Made by a program: the position numbers and the translations under genes. From Taxillus chinensis (Eukaryota > Streptophyta > Magnoliopsida > Santalales > Loranthaceae): DNA of 64,000 nucleotides. The DNA lies in contig CM042091.1 of NCBI GenBank assembly GCA_023512835.1, positions 50,061,158-50,125,157 on the forward strand, in the 5' to 3' direction. Of the stretch, positions 22,507 to 33,012 are shown piece after piece. The notes beneath the pieces were generated by a model. That model searched no databases, was not told where the DNA came from, and worked only from the letters and a program-made list of their open reading frames with translations. How positions within the stretch are numbered: the first letter of the stretch is position 1; each line of letters opens with the position of its first letter.

Positions 22507-23569
22507 AATTTATATATATATATATATATCTATAAATATTACACACACGTGCAAATAGCCGCCCACCAATGCTAGGGTTGGTGGGCTTGCGTGGGCGGCA
22601 GCATCCAACGCTGCCCCCCACTGTTCTTCTCCCCGCAAGCGCGCAGACAGCGGCTTGCGCCTCCCTCTCTCCTCCACGCTAACGTCGGCGCTACTGTCGA
22701 CGCCACGCCCGCTCCCCACTTCTTCCGCGCAGACGCCCATGCCAATGCCGACGCCAACGCCCGCTCCCACTCTTCCCTTCCAACACATCCACACAGGCGC
22801 GCGAGGACTTGACACTCGGGCCGTGGCGCTTGAACCGGCACCCTCGACGCCGCCTGAGACCGTCGCCTGTGACGCCGCCCGAAGCCGTCGCCCTTGACGC
22901 CGCCTGAGCCCAACGCCGGTGACGCCTCCCATCTGACGGCGCTATGGCGCCCTTGATACGATGCAACACTGAACGCCAGATACAACTTTTCGAGTGTATT
23001 AGAACAATTAATATGTATTTAGACCCATAAAATCAACAGATACAAATTCTAACTCTGAGTTCATGCCACAAGATAACAAATAATAAAGAATCACCTACTT
23101 GATTCAAACTCAGAAGGTCAAGAACACAATGGCTTCAATTCACTGCTCTTCCCTACTAGACTGCGTACGCACAACGAACGTAGGGTTTTACCTTAGGTTT
23201 CCCTCTATTTATACCTATATATATTAATTGATTTATAATATTAATAATAGTAAATAGCAATAATTATAATAATAATTATAATAATTAATAATAATAATTC
23301 ACCATAATAAATAATAATAATAATGTTACAATTAATATTTATAGTCTAAATATTAAAATATCTACAGTAACAATCATAATCCCATAATAAAATTTTCAAC
23401 TATAATACTCATTATTATAGGAATAACTCAAAATATTAAAGTAATTATAATAATTAATAATAACGCATACTAATAAATTCTAGATATTAAAATAATATTA
23501 ATAATAACTCAAACGCTCGCTCTAAGGCCACACCGTCGAAGAAATATTCCAAACTCTTATGGGCCTAAC
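21363..23569 (-). mobile_element. Solo LTR of the Gypsy F family inside Gypsy A gag
   Basis: Aligns end to end with the reverse complement of the Gypsy F 5' LTR (46285-48288): start TGTTAGGCCC, end GGGGCGTGACA, the GGTCCCACATATGG repeats (here near 22000-22100) and the AT-rich internal tract. The final base at 23569 is fused to gag through the shared string TAACTC. It contains (TA)n near 22390-22530, a GC-rich block at 22560-22970 and poly-AT at 23210-23500. No internal region or primer site is attached. Confidence 0.85.
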
Positions 23570-23645
23570 TCAAAGATGTCCTCAGTCCACTTTATCCATT
23601 CCTCTGCGTCATTTGGGCTAGTGTTGGCCTCAAACTTTGTCGGCC
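23566..23645. repeat. 80-bp gag direct repeat, copy 2
   Basis: Second copy of 21281-21360, read on the minus strand as PTKFEANTSPN through WIKWTEDIFEL. It overlaps the LTR end by four bases. Confidence 0.92.
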
Positions 23646-24015
23646 CCTCCTTCCGGAACCGACCCACCCAATCAACCTGCATTGAGGAGGGCCCAGCCTA
23701 CGACTGGCGCACCTCCCTCTGAACCTCCTCTCGATGCTGCAAACGTAGAGGATGCTGAGGTGATGTCTGTTGTGGTTGAGGTGGAGGTTGTTGTGCCCTC
23801 AACTCCTCCCGTAGCCCCTCTCGAATCTCATCTCGTACTATCCCTCGAGCTACGTCTCGGATAACACCCTGGAGCCTGTTCACAATATTTGCCCCAATCT
23901 GAGCAACAACATATGGGTCTAACGACCCATGGAGAATCTGATGTCCCTGCGACTCTAACTGAGCAGTGGGCTCCTCTGCTTGACTCTAGCCCCGAAAACT
24001 CCTCCTAGGTTGCAT
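23646..24015 (-). pseudogene. Gypsy A gag, N-terminal part
   Basis: The start ATG on the minus strand is at 24015-24013 (MQPRRSFRG, then a stop). It continues through GSLDPYVVAQIGANIVNRLQGV and a long basic/acidic helix (VRDEIREGLREELRAQQ) with Pro/Gln-rich sequence, then PTKFEANTSPN. Two in-frame stops are visible. The layout resembles the start of Gypsy F gag at 48790. Confidence 0.75.
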
Positions 24016-25244
24016 CCTCTGCACCTACACGACTAATCAAGACATTATTAGCAAATCAATAACCAAAAACTATGACCTATCGGTCCACAACAGGCAATGA
24101 GGTCCAAAGACCCTCACAACACACGTCGCATCGAGTGACACAGACTTTACAACTGAGCTGGTCAGCACAGGGTAAGGCTCTTACAACCTACCCGCCACAG
24201 TGGGAACATAGCATAAGAGCAACCACTCGCGGGACCTTCCGCTGTCAACTAGCCATATAGGGGACCTTAGCTCTAAGCCAGCCTTATATGGGACCTCGGT
24301 TGACCAGCCCATCATCAACAATTCAACCCAAGTATGACCTTAAGGTTTCACAACACTCCCTCTGTAATAGAGGTTAGTCACAAATCTATCCTCATGTCTT
24401 GAGCCAAAAGAGAGAATTTTTTTAAAAGGTGTTTTCTTACAATAAAATGTCTTGGTAATGGTTTCTCATATCATAATTAAGATTACGTGATTTTTGGAGA
24501 TTTTTCTGAGAGGTCTAATCTCACTTTCCAAGTAGTCACCTTAACCAAAAACTAGATTTTTTCGAGATTCAGTGATAATTTTCATTTTTCACATTCTGAA
24601 GAAGTAGGAATTTGATTTTCTAGTATTTTTCTTTGAATACAAAAGGAGGGTATTTCCTTATTTGCATTGTAAATTAAGTAAATTTGAAACTAAAACTGTA
24701 TTGTGGAATTGCAGACCCAAAGACTCAAAACTTTGACCTGCGACCTTTGAACCTTCAACCTTTGAACCTCGAACTTGCTGACACTCTGACCTGCGACACT
24801 TTGACCCTTCGAACCTCAATGCACTAAGGGTAGCCTGTTCTTCGTCTGTAATCGACCCAGTGACCCCCAGACGCTTACAAACCTACTTTTTACTCAACAA
24901 GTTACGATTTATATCATCCTAAACACCTATAAATCCGCACAGTAACCACAGATATATATAAATGTGTAAAGAAAGATTTTTTTCATATTACAGAGCAGAC
25001 TGACTATCACAATGCAACACTGAGTTGCGTGAAGAAGGTAAGCCAATCTCTGATAACAACATTGTCAACCACGTTAGTTCACCTGCGACATGTGCCATTG
25101 CTCTGTACTCAGCCTCGACACTAGATCTTGACACTACATGTTGTTTTTTACTTTTCCATGCTATAAGATTGCCAACAAGAAACACACAATAACCAGTAAT
25201 GGATCTTCTATCAATCGGACATCCCGCTTAGTCAGCATCAAAAT

Positions 25245-25436
25245 AGTAGAAAAGAGATAGGAATAAATTATTTTCCTTGATCATAATGTGAAGATTACAA
25301 CCCATTATATATACAACTCACCCATAGCCTAAATTGGGAATAAAATCTAAGAATAGTAACAATGCTAATTACACGCTAATCACATCAATCAAGTATTCTC
25401 TAAATATTTGACAACTCATGCCACTGCATTCCAACT
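25245..25436 (-). repeat. Copia E 3' LTR
   Basis: 192 bp, directly after polypurine tract CTTGAGGGGGAG (minus strand, 25448-25437). Confidence 0.95.
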
Positions 25437-25443
25437 CTCCCCC

Positions 25444-26895
25444 TCAAGTTGGTGCATGGATATCGCACATGCCCATCTTGGATAAAGATGTGTGGAATGA
25501 AACACCCGAAACTCCATGCGTCATGATATCGGCAAGTTGATCCGCGTGCTTATTATAGGAAACCTCTATCTGTCCAGAATTAAGATTGTCTTTGATGTAA
25601 TTACGGTCAAGCTCAATGTGCTTCGTCCGATCATGCTGGACTGGATTATTAGCAATTTCAATAGCAGCAGTATTGTCATAAAAGAGCATCATGGGCTTCT
25701 TGGGTTCATAACCGAGATCACGCAGAAAAATACGTAACCATGTAAGCTCTTTAGTGGCATGATAAAGGGCTCGATATTCTGCTTCAGCACTGGATAATGA
25801 CACCACATTCTGTTTTTTGCTTCTCCAAGTTACCAAATTACCACCAACATATGACACGTATCCAGAAGTAGACTTTTTATCCAATTTGGACCCAGCAAAG
25901 TCTGAATCGGTATAGCCCATAATGTCGAGGTGTCCATGCTTTGAAAAGAGAATACCTTTTCCTGGAGAAGACTTCAAATACACAAGAATACGGTTCATAG
26001 CATCCATGTGTCGATCACTCGAATTATGCATGAATTGACTAACAGCACTGACTGCATATGAAATGTCAGGTCTAGTGTGAGTCAAATAGATCAATTTCCC
26101 TACCAACTTTTGATATCTCTCCTTATTTGTTGGAACTTGATCAGTATAGATGGATAAACCATGATTCACCTCAATAGGAGTGTTAGCCGGTGCACAAGCT
26201 GAATTCCCAGTCTCAGCAAGGAGGTCCAAAATATATTTCCGTTGAGATAAAAAGATTCCTTGCTTGGAACGGGATACTTTAATTCCAAGGAAGTACTTCA
26301 AGGCTCCCAAATCTTTCATCTCAAATTCAGTTGTTAAATAACAACGAAGTTTCTCCATCTCTGTAGGATTATTGCCTGTAACAATCATGTCATCACCACT
26401 CCGTTTATAGAAAAGAGTATGGTCAGCTAAAGCTTGTTTGAAACCATATGCTTGCATTGAGTGGCTTAATCGACCAAACCAGGCTCTACGGGACTGCTTC
26501 AAACCATATAATGCCTTTTTCAATTTGCATACCTTTGCTTCTGTAGGTGTAAAACCAGGAGGAGGATCCATATACACCTCTTCCATCAAATCACCATGGA
26601 GAAAAGCATTCTTAACATCAAATTGGCGTAATGACCAATCAAGGTTGGCTGCAAGAGAAATAATAACTCTGACTGTACTCATTTTTGCCACAGGAGCAAA
26701 GGTGTCTTGATAGTCTATGCCATATGTCTGAGTGTATCCTTTGGCAACCAATCTAGCTTTGTATCTTTCAACTATCTCGTTTGACTTATACTTCACTGTA
26801 AACACCCATTTGCATCCTACTGTATTCTTACCTCGGGGTAACTCAACCATTTCCCAAGTGGAGTTCTTCTCAAGGGCATTCATTTCCTCTATCAT
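25444..26895 (-). CDS. Copia E reverse transcriptase and RNase H, open but active site deleted
   Basis: An open frame of 483 residues, ending at the polypurine tract. RT starts with NALEKNSTWEMVELP, then GCKWVFTVKYK, RLVAKGYTQTYGIDYQDTFAPVAK, FDVKNAFLHGDLMEEVYM and KALYGLKQSRRAWF. The next segment reads LFYKRSGDDMIVTGN: about ten residues, including the Y-V of the catalytic YVDD box, are missing at 26390-26405, in frame. The enzyme should therefore be inactive despite the open frame. RNase H has GYTDSDFAGSKLDKKSTSGY, SSAEAEYRAL, YDNTAAIEIANNPVQHDRTKHIE and a normal end. In a Copia element this is the C-terminal part of one polyprotein; here upstream breaks separate it. Confidence 0.9.
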   Translation of the reverse strand: MIEEMNALEKNSTWEMVELPRGKNTVGCKWVFTVKYKSNEIVERYKARLVAKGYTQTYGIDYQDTFAPVAKMSTVRVIISLAANLDWSLRQFDVKNAFLHGDLMEEVYMDPPPGFTPTEAKVCKLKKALYGLKQSRRAWFGRLSHSMQAYGFKQALADHTLFYKRSGDDMIVTGNNPTEMEKLRCYLTTEFEMKDLGALKYFLGIKVSRSKQGIFLSQRKYILDLLAETGNSACAPANTPIEVNHGLSIYTDQVPTNKERYQKLVGKLIYLTHTRPDISYAVSAVSQFMHNSSDRHMDAMNRILVYLKSSPGKGILFSKHGHLDIMGYTDSDFAGSKLDKKSTSGYVSYVGGNLVTWRSKKQNVVSLSSAEAEYRALYHATKELTWLRIFLRDLGYEPKKPMMLFYDNTAAIEIANNPVQHDRTKHIELDRNYIKDNLNSGQIEVSYNKHADQLADIMTHGVSGVSFHTSLSKMGMCDIHAPT

Positions 26896-26928
26896 AGCAG
26901 ACTTCCATTTTGGGTCAACCAGAGCTTC

Positions 26929-28428
26929 CTAAAAATGAGTAGAAATAGGCACAGAAGATAACTGAAGAGCAAAAGACATGTGAGATTTGGACAAACGGTG
27001 AAAAGAAACAAAGTCGGAAATAGGATAGACAACATTAGAAGATGATTTTGAAAATCCCAATCTATCTGGTTCTTTACGGTTACGAAGAGGATACCTTCGG
27101 CTTGCAGGATTGTCTAAACCTGTAGGATCAGAAGATAAGACATCATTTGAATTTGAAACTATAGGTGAAGAGTCAGGTACCTCAGTGGGAATTTGTGCTG
27201 CATGATCAATCCCAGAAGAATCTTCCGATGGCATGGTAGTATCATTGAGAGGAGGATCAGATTTGAGAGTAGCATCACGTCTGGTATAATATTTGTCAAA
27301 CACCCAAGCTGGCCTCTTATGTGTACTTGATTCAACTATTGCGGGGTTAAAATTAAGAGAAGGTAACGACTCCCCCTCACTTAAACTAGGAGGTGACTCC
27401 CCCTTACCCATAATAGTAGAATCCTCCTTCTCCCCAGAAAGCCACACCTTCTTTTCATCCAACCATAATTGTTCCTCTTCTTTACTACGAAGCTCCCCCG
27501 GAAGAGGGACAACAGAGATATCGCCAGAAAAATAGGATACCTGCTCACAAAATTGAACATCCATAGACACATAATATTTATCCGTAGGAGGATGAAAACA
27601 TTTATAGCCCTTTTGAGAATTAGAGTAACCCAAAAACACACATTTGAGAGCACGGGGGTCAAGTTTATCTCGATGGAGTTGGTGCACGTGAACAAAGCAC
27701 ACACAACCAAAAACCTTAGGGCAAATGTTAAGAGCTGATGGAATATGGTGGGAGCGAGACAACATCCTCAAAGGGGTTTGATAGTCAATGATACGAGCAG
27801 GCATTCGATTGATAAGATACACAGCAGTCATGACGGCATCCGCCCAAAAACGTTTAGGAACTTTCATAGTAAAGCATAAAGTCCGAGCCACCTCAAGGAG
27901 ATGTCGATTTTTACGTTCGGCGACACCATTTTGTTGTGGGGTGTAAACACAAGTGGTCTAATGGAGGATACCATGTTGTCTAAAGAAGTCAGCCAAAGAT
28001 TGATTTACAAACTCACGCCCATTGTCAGAATAAAACACTTGAACTGGGGTATGAAACTAAGTAACAATCATCTGATAGAATTGAGGAATGACATGAATGA
28101 CATCACTTTTAGATTTCATCAAATATATCCAACTCACCCTAGTACAGTCATCAATAAAAGACACAAAATATCTATGTCTTGAAGCAGAAGGAGTAGAAAA
28201 AGGACCCCAAACATCAATATGGACACAAGCAAAAGGAATAAGACTTTTATTGACACTGATTTTAAATGGAACACGATGATTTTTAGCATAAATGCATTGT
28301 TCACATTTTAAACTAGAAACAGGAATATTTTTGAATAATTGAGGGAATAATCGTTCGAGAGTAACAAAAGAAGAGTGTCCTAAACGATAATGCCATAAAA
28401 GAATTTTTTTCTTAGTCAAGTGTTTCAT
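26929..28428 (-). pseudogene. Copia E integrase and pre-integrase domain
   Basis: The pre-integrase region at 28300-28428 has HYRLGHSSFVTLERLFPQ and C-x2-C (CEQCIYAKNHR). The integrase core continues with HIDVWGPF and FIDDCTRVSWIYLMKSK. Near 27958 a stop interrupts the stretch before CVYTPQQNGVAERKNRHLL. The 320-residue open part (26929-27891) runs from MARTLCFTMKVPKRFWADAV through VFGCVCFVHVHQ and CVFLGYSNSQKGY to an acidic, Ser-rich linker and the KEPDRLGF text before RT. One or two stops and a frameshift near 28057 are the visible damage. Confidence 0.85.
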
Positions 28429-28480
28429 GCCTTACTTGGAATCCCTGTCTAGGTTCAGATGTTAATGCTCTCGAGTCCTC

Positions 28481-28880
28481 CTAATAGTACAAGCCTCCCC
28501 TCTCTCTACCAATGCCAATCGTCATCTTCTTGAGATTGTCCTGAAACACACAATGAGTAGAATAAAAGGTTACAGAACAATTTAGATGTTTGGTAATTTG
28601 GCTAATAGAAAGAAGGTTATTAGAGAGATTAGGAGCAAGTAAAACTGACGACAAGGAAAAAGTAGATGAAAGTGGGACAACTTCAGCCCTAGTAATAGGC
28701 ATAGGAGTCCCATTAGCAACCTGAACAGATTTAATAGGTGAGGATCTAAGAGAAGTAATTAGAGAGAAGTTACTAGTCATATGATCAGTGGCTCCAGAAT
28801 CAATAACCTAGGGATTGCCAGTGGAGGAAAGTAAAGCCAATTGAGAAGCACCCTCCTCCTGGAACATGCGGGTCACATGA
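28481..28880 (-). pseudogene. Copia E protease
   Basis: The minus strand reads a stop followed by VIDSGATDHMTSNFSL, a complete retropepsin box (DSGA), then PITRAEVVPLSSTFSLSSVLLAPNLSNNLLSISQITKHLNCSVTF. Upstream only about 25 residues (TRMFQEEGASQLALLSS) precede it, then coding character ends; no knuckle or gag is present. Confidence 0.8.
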
Positions 28881-29533
28881 GAAGAAGATACAGCCATTGA
28901 ATCGTAACGGGTGAATGCCGCCCAAAGAAATCACATACACCAACAAACAACCAAAGGACGCTTGCTGACCAGAGTCAACTCTTATTCACGCTTGCTGACC
29001 ACCGTGAATAAGGATTCAACTCTTATCAGAACGCAAGGAGCAGAATATCCCGTGTGGCAGAGCAAGTGACGACGGCAGCGGCGGCGGCGACGGAAGGAGG
29101 CGACGATGACAGTGCCAGCAGAATGGATCACGCGACGCAGGATCAAGACAACGACTCGATCTGGGATACGCGACGTGTTCCTCCAACACAAGGCGACGGC
29201 GGCTCCAGTACCGTTTGCGGCAGATGATGAAGGCGACGTTTGCAGCTGAACGTCTGCGGCAGATGATGAAGTGACGCGTTCCTTCGACACAAGGCAACAA
29301 TAGCTTCGGTATCGTCTACGGCAGATGATGAAGGCGACATCTGCGGCATGACGTATGCTTGAGCAGCGGCGACGCTCTTGCTTAGGTGCGACAAACAGCA
29401 GTAATGCAAACGTCGTCACACAAGGGAAGAGCGACAGACGGCTAGAGAAGAAAAAATGTCATCACGCATGGGAAGAGCTGACGCTCTTGCAAGGGGTAAC
29501 GGCAGTAGCTTCTTCTAGGGTTAGGCTAAGCGA
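28881..29533 (-). other. Copia E leader; gag absent
   Basis: GC-rich sequence with repeated GATGATGAAGGCGAC-like units (29226, 29262, 29326). Open frames on both strands are repetitive and show no domain. In a complete Copia, gag would occupy the 3' part of this interval. Confidence 0.6.
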
Positions 29534-29541
29534 TGATACCA

Positions 29542-29733
29542 AGTAGAAAAGAGATAGGAATGAATTATTTTCCTTGATCATAATGTGAAGATTACAACCC
29601 ATTATATATACAACTCACCCATAGCCTAAATTAGGAATAAAATCTAAGAATAGTAACAATGCTAATTACACGCTAATCACATCAATCAAATATTCTCTAA
29701 ATATTTGACAACTCATGCCACTGCATTCCAACT
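29542..29733 (-). repeat. Copia E 5' LTR
   Basis: The 192-bp partner of 25245-25436, adjacent to the TGGTATCA primer site. Confidence 0.95.
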
Positions 29734-32700
29734 AAAATAACCATGAATATCGAGATTACCCTGTTTGGTAAACAGAAGACCTCGTCCTGGTGCTCCCTTC
29801 AAGTACTTGACAATTTGTAATGCTGCAGTCCAGTGAGTAGTGCGAGGAGCATTCATAAATTGGCTTACTGTGCTTAACGCAAAGGCAATATCAGGTTTGG
29901 TAACTATCAAATAGTTTAACTTACCAACTAATCGTTGATATTGAGCAGGGTTATGTAACAACTCACCATGTTCTGAATCTAACCGGACATTTGGATCCAT
30001 AAGAGAAGTAACAGGTTTGACGCCTAAGTACCCAACCTCATCGAGTATATCCAGCACATACTTTCATTGCGACAAAACGATAGAGGAACCAAAGTAGGCT
30101 ATTTCTATTCCCAAGAAATAGCATAAACGACCAAGATCCTTGGTGCAAAACTCAGTCTGGAGAAACTGCTTCAAATGGTGAATGCCTTCCTTGTCACTAC
30201 CCGTAACAATAATATCATCAACATATACAAGCAAGAGAACACAGCCGGTAGCAGAAGAGGAGCTAAACACAGAATGATCTACCGCACATTGCCGAAGACC
30301 GAAGCGAACAAGAGCTGTACTAAAGCGGCCAAACCAGGCCCGTGGAGACTGTTTCAACCCATAAAGAGCCTTTCGAAGACGACATACCAGATTCTCCCCC
30401 TGAGCAACAAAACCAGGTGGTTGCTCCATATAAACCTCCCTAGCAAGTTCGCCATGGAGAAAGGCATTTTTGACATCCAATTGATGAAGAGGCTAGCCAT
30501 AATGAACGGCTAAAGAGATAAACACTCGAACAGATGGAATCTTGGCGACAGAAGAAAAAGTATCATCATAGTCGACACCATAAACCTGAGTGTACCCCTT
30601 AGCCACCATCAGGATGAACCTTCATAGTAAAAACCCAATGGCGCCCAACAACATGTTTATCAGCAGGTAACCGGGTGAGATCCCATGTGGCATTAGTACT
30701 AAGAGCCTGCATCTCATCGTTCATGGTTTGGCGCCACCTAGGATGAGCAAGAGCTTCAGCAACACTGCGAGGCACAACTAGAGACGAGACAAATGAAACA
30801 AAAGCATAGAAACAAGGGGATAACTTGGCGGTGGAGACAAAGTGAGACATAAGATATTGAGAGCGGACATTACCGGTATAAGAAACAAAACGATCAAGAG
30901 GACGACCAACACAAGAACGAGTTCTTTACGTTGAGCAATAGGAAGGTCAGGATTTAGAGTCGGATCGGAAGACGAGGTGTCGATTGGTGTAGGGAGAACT
31001 TCAGGAGCTGAAGGCCGACGATGATATGTTTGGCCAGTGAAGCGGTTACACGGGGAAAGACCCGGATCAATCGAAGCTGACTCAGAAGAGGAATCCACTG
31101 GAGGAACGGGGGATGGAATAACTGAAGGAGCAAGTTGACTATTTGTGGAAGAAGCATAATAGGAGTCATCCTCATGGAAAGTGACATCAGCGGATACATA
31201 AATGTGACCAGTTATAGGGTCATAACACCAATATCCGTTTTGAGTGCGAGAATAGCCGATGAAAACACACTTAACAGAGCGAGGATCCAACTTATCACGA
31301 CCAGGTCCAAGGCACTGTACAAAACAAACACAACCAAAAACACGAAGTGGAAGATTAAAAAGTGGAGTATTGGGATTAAGAATGGAGTAGGGAACCTGTC
31401 CATGTAGGACAGTCGAGGGAAGACGGTTAATCAAATAACAAGCTGTAAGAATTGCAGAACCCCAGAAAGATTTAGGAAGGTGCATATGCAAAATTAAACA
31501 GCAAGCAACATCTAGTAAATGCCGATTCTTCCTTTCAGCAACTCCATTTTGTTGAGGAGTATATGAACAAGAAGTTTGATGCACAATGCCATGAGAGACA
31601 AGAAAGGGTTGAAACCCAGAAGAGGTACTTAGATATTCCTTGGCATTATCTGATCGCAAGTATTTAATAGAGACCTGAAACTGATTTTGAATTTCATAAT
31701 AGAAGTGTTGAAAACAAGAGAAAACTTCAGTTTGATTTTTCATTAAATATAACCAAGTCATGCGAGAATAATCATTTATGAATGTGACAAAATACTTGAA
31801 ACCAGAAGAAGTTGGTATAGGAAAGCGACCCCACACATCAGAGTAAACCAATTCGAAGGGTTTAGCCACCCGATTAATTTGACGGGAAGGAAAGGAAACA
31901 CGATGATGTTTACCTAACTCACAAGTTTCACACGACTGAATAGAGACAGCAGAGGGTGACATAGATTGAAGCTTACTGAGCGAAGGATGTCCTAAGCGAC
32001 AGTGCAACCGAAAGTGATCTGAGGAACGATAGGCAACCATAGTGGCAATAAAATCAGAATGAACAGTGTGATCAAAGTGATAGAGACCATTAACTTCAGT
32101 TCCCCCACCAATCATCCGTCCAGTCTTCAGATTCTGAAAAATACAATCAGAGGATGAAAAGGTTATAGAACAATTGAGAGCCTTAGTTAAGGAGCTAACA
32201 GATAATAAGTTATACGATGAGTATAAGTTATACGATGAGTGAGGTAGATGCAATACGGTTGAAAGAGAAAGAGATGGGGTAACGTGGATCGTTCAGCTCT
32301 GATACCATGTAAAGAAAGATTTTCATCATATTACAGGCTAGGGGTGAGCCCCATATAAATACATTAACCATAAAGCCTATATGGTATATATTTAACTGTC
32401 TTAATAATATGTATACAGATTATCATTTTAGAGCTAGGTATAGGTTCTCAAACCTTATGAAATACCCAGTTCATAGAACCCCCAGATCACAGAAATACAT
32501 ATTTATAATTATATATTAGATCTTAACCATATTTTTATATACTTCAATCGCCAGATCTAACCCAAAATTGGGTTTCTTCCAAAACCTAGGGTTCATGCTA
32601 AAATTTATAGATTATACTCAAATCACATATATTCAAGACAAGAGATTAGGAACACATACTTGGTAAAGATTCACGGATGAATCAACCCTAAAACTCAAGC

Positions 32701-33012
32701 TTCAAGCTCCAATTCGGCAAACTCTTCTTCTAAGCTTTCTCGATGCTCTCTCTTTCACTTCAACGTGAAACACAAATGACGCTCGTTAGCAGTCTCTCTC
32801 TTTCTCTCATATTTATATTTTCTGTTAATTTTTTAATTAAGAAACACCTAAAATTACACAATTAGCCTTCTAAGGTCCCAAACTCGAAATTAGACCTAAC
32901 TATAGCCAAAACCCTCGTATCGCTGAGCACGATACCAAAATGACATTTTCATTACCAAATAAATATTATTTCATTTATTAATTCAAACACAGGTCTTTAT
33001 AGTTTTGTATCA

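Larger units (their letters stand above)
25245..29733 (-). mobile_element. Copia E, complete ends, gag-less, inserted in Copia C RNase H
   Basis: TSD AAAAT at 25240-25244 and 29734-29738; removing the element with one TSD copy restores the Copia C reading HGYFDAD. LTRs of 192 bp at 25245-25436 and 29542-29733 differ by eye at three positions, so it is young. They start AGTTGG and end CTACT on the minus strand. Primer site TGGTATCA is at 29541-29534 and the polypurine tract CTTGAGGGGGAG at 25448-25437. At 4489 bp the element lacks gag. Confidence 0.96.
24994..32290 (-). pseudogene. Copia C pol, split by Copia E
   Basis: On the minus strand, 30778-32253 is open for 491 residues: protease C-terminus, GAG-pre-integrase (LHCRLGHPSLSKLQ, CETCELGKHH) and an integrase core with SDVWG, RSDNAKEY and AERKNRH, so all three catalytic acids are present. 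A frameshift near 30850 leads to the RT N-terminus. RT at 30064-30480 has MDVKNAFLHGEL, KALYGLKQSPRAWF and an intact YVDDIIVTGSD. RNase H starts at 29740-30057 (NYLIVTKPDIAFALS, DIHGYF) and continues after Copia E at 25239 (FDAD..GCPIDRRSITGY) to DSQSAL at 24996, where it is cut. It is the best preserved Copia coding region here. Confidence 0.88.
24965..32403 (-). mobile_element. Copia C, in the Gypsy A 5' LTR, lacking gag and most of protease
   Basis: A minus-strand Copia. The 5' LTR is at 32308 to about 32403 and contains ATTTATATGG, a TATA box on the minus strand. Primer site TGGTATCAGAGC runs 32307 down to 32296. Pol follows almost at once. At the other end only 29 bp of 3' LTR (24965-24993, TGTAAAGAAAG..ATTACAG) remains, fused into RNase H. 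Copia E is inserted at 25240-29738. An 18-bp tandem duplication lies near 32206-32240. A TSD is not certain because the AT-rich borders are ambiguous. Confidence 0.85.
4795..33001 (-). mobile_element. Gypsy A, Tekay-type chromovirus, inserted in the Copia D 5' LTR
   Basis: A Ty3/Gypsy element in antisense to MSH5, bounded by TSD GTTTT at 4790-4794 and 33002-33006. On the minus strand the order is 5' LTR remnant, gag, protease, RT, RNase H, integrase, chromodomain-like tail, polypurine tract, 3' LTR. The LTR begins TGTAGAGACC and ends GGGGCATGACA. Four insertions interrupt it: Copia C with E in the 5' LTR, a foreign Gypsy LTR in gag, an unclassified 1-kb piece in integrase, and a Sirevirus-type LTR holding Copia B and hAT in the 3' LTR. 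The integrase end followed by a WEWE-like chromodomain supports the Tekay/Del clade. All genes are broken. Confidence 0.92.
24016..33001 (-). repeat. Gypsy A leader remnant and 5' LTR (interrupted by Copia C)
   Basis: From about 24120 to 24964 the sequence aligns with 5380-6160 of the 3' LTR, and from about 32404 to 33001 with the LTR start (15710-15828 plus about 400 bp lost from the 3' copy). The end of this LTR, equivalent to 4795-5370, and the primer-binding site are missing, so the leader joins mid-LTR. Copia C fills 24965-32403. Confidence 0.8.

Noticed and set aside
22510..22985. ORFs of 73-140 residues in a GC-rich block
   Set aside because: They lie inside the solo LTR, overlap in all frames and are Ala/Arg/Pro-rich; a composition effect.
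29000..29420. ORFs of 88-145 residues on the minus strand
   Set aside because: Repeated CGAC/ATCATC units of the Copia E leader; no gag motif in any of them.
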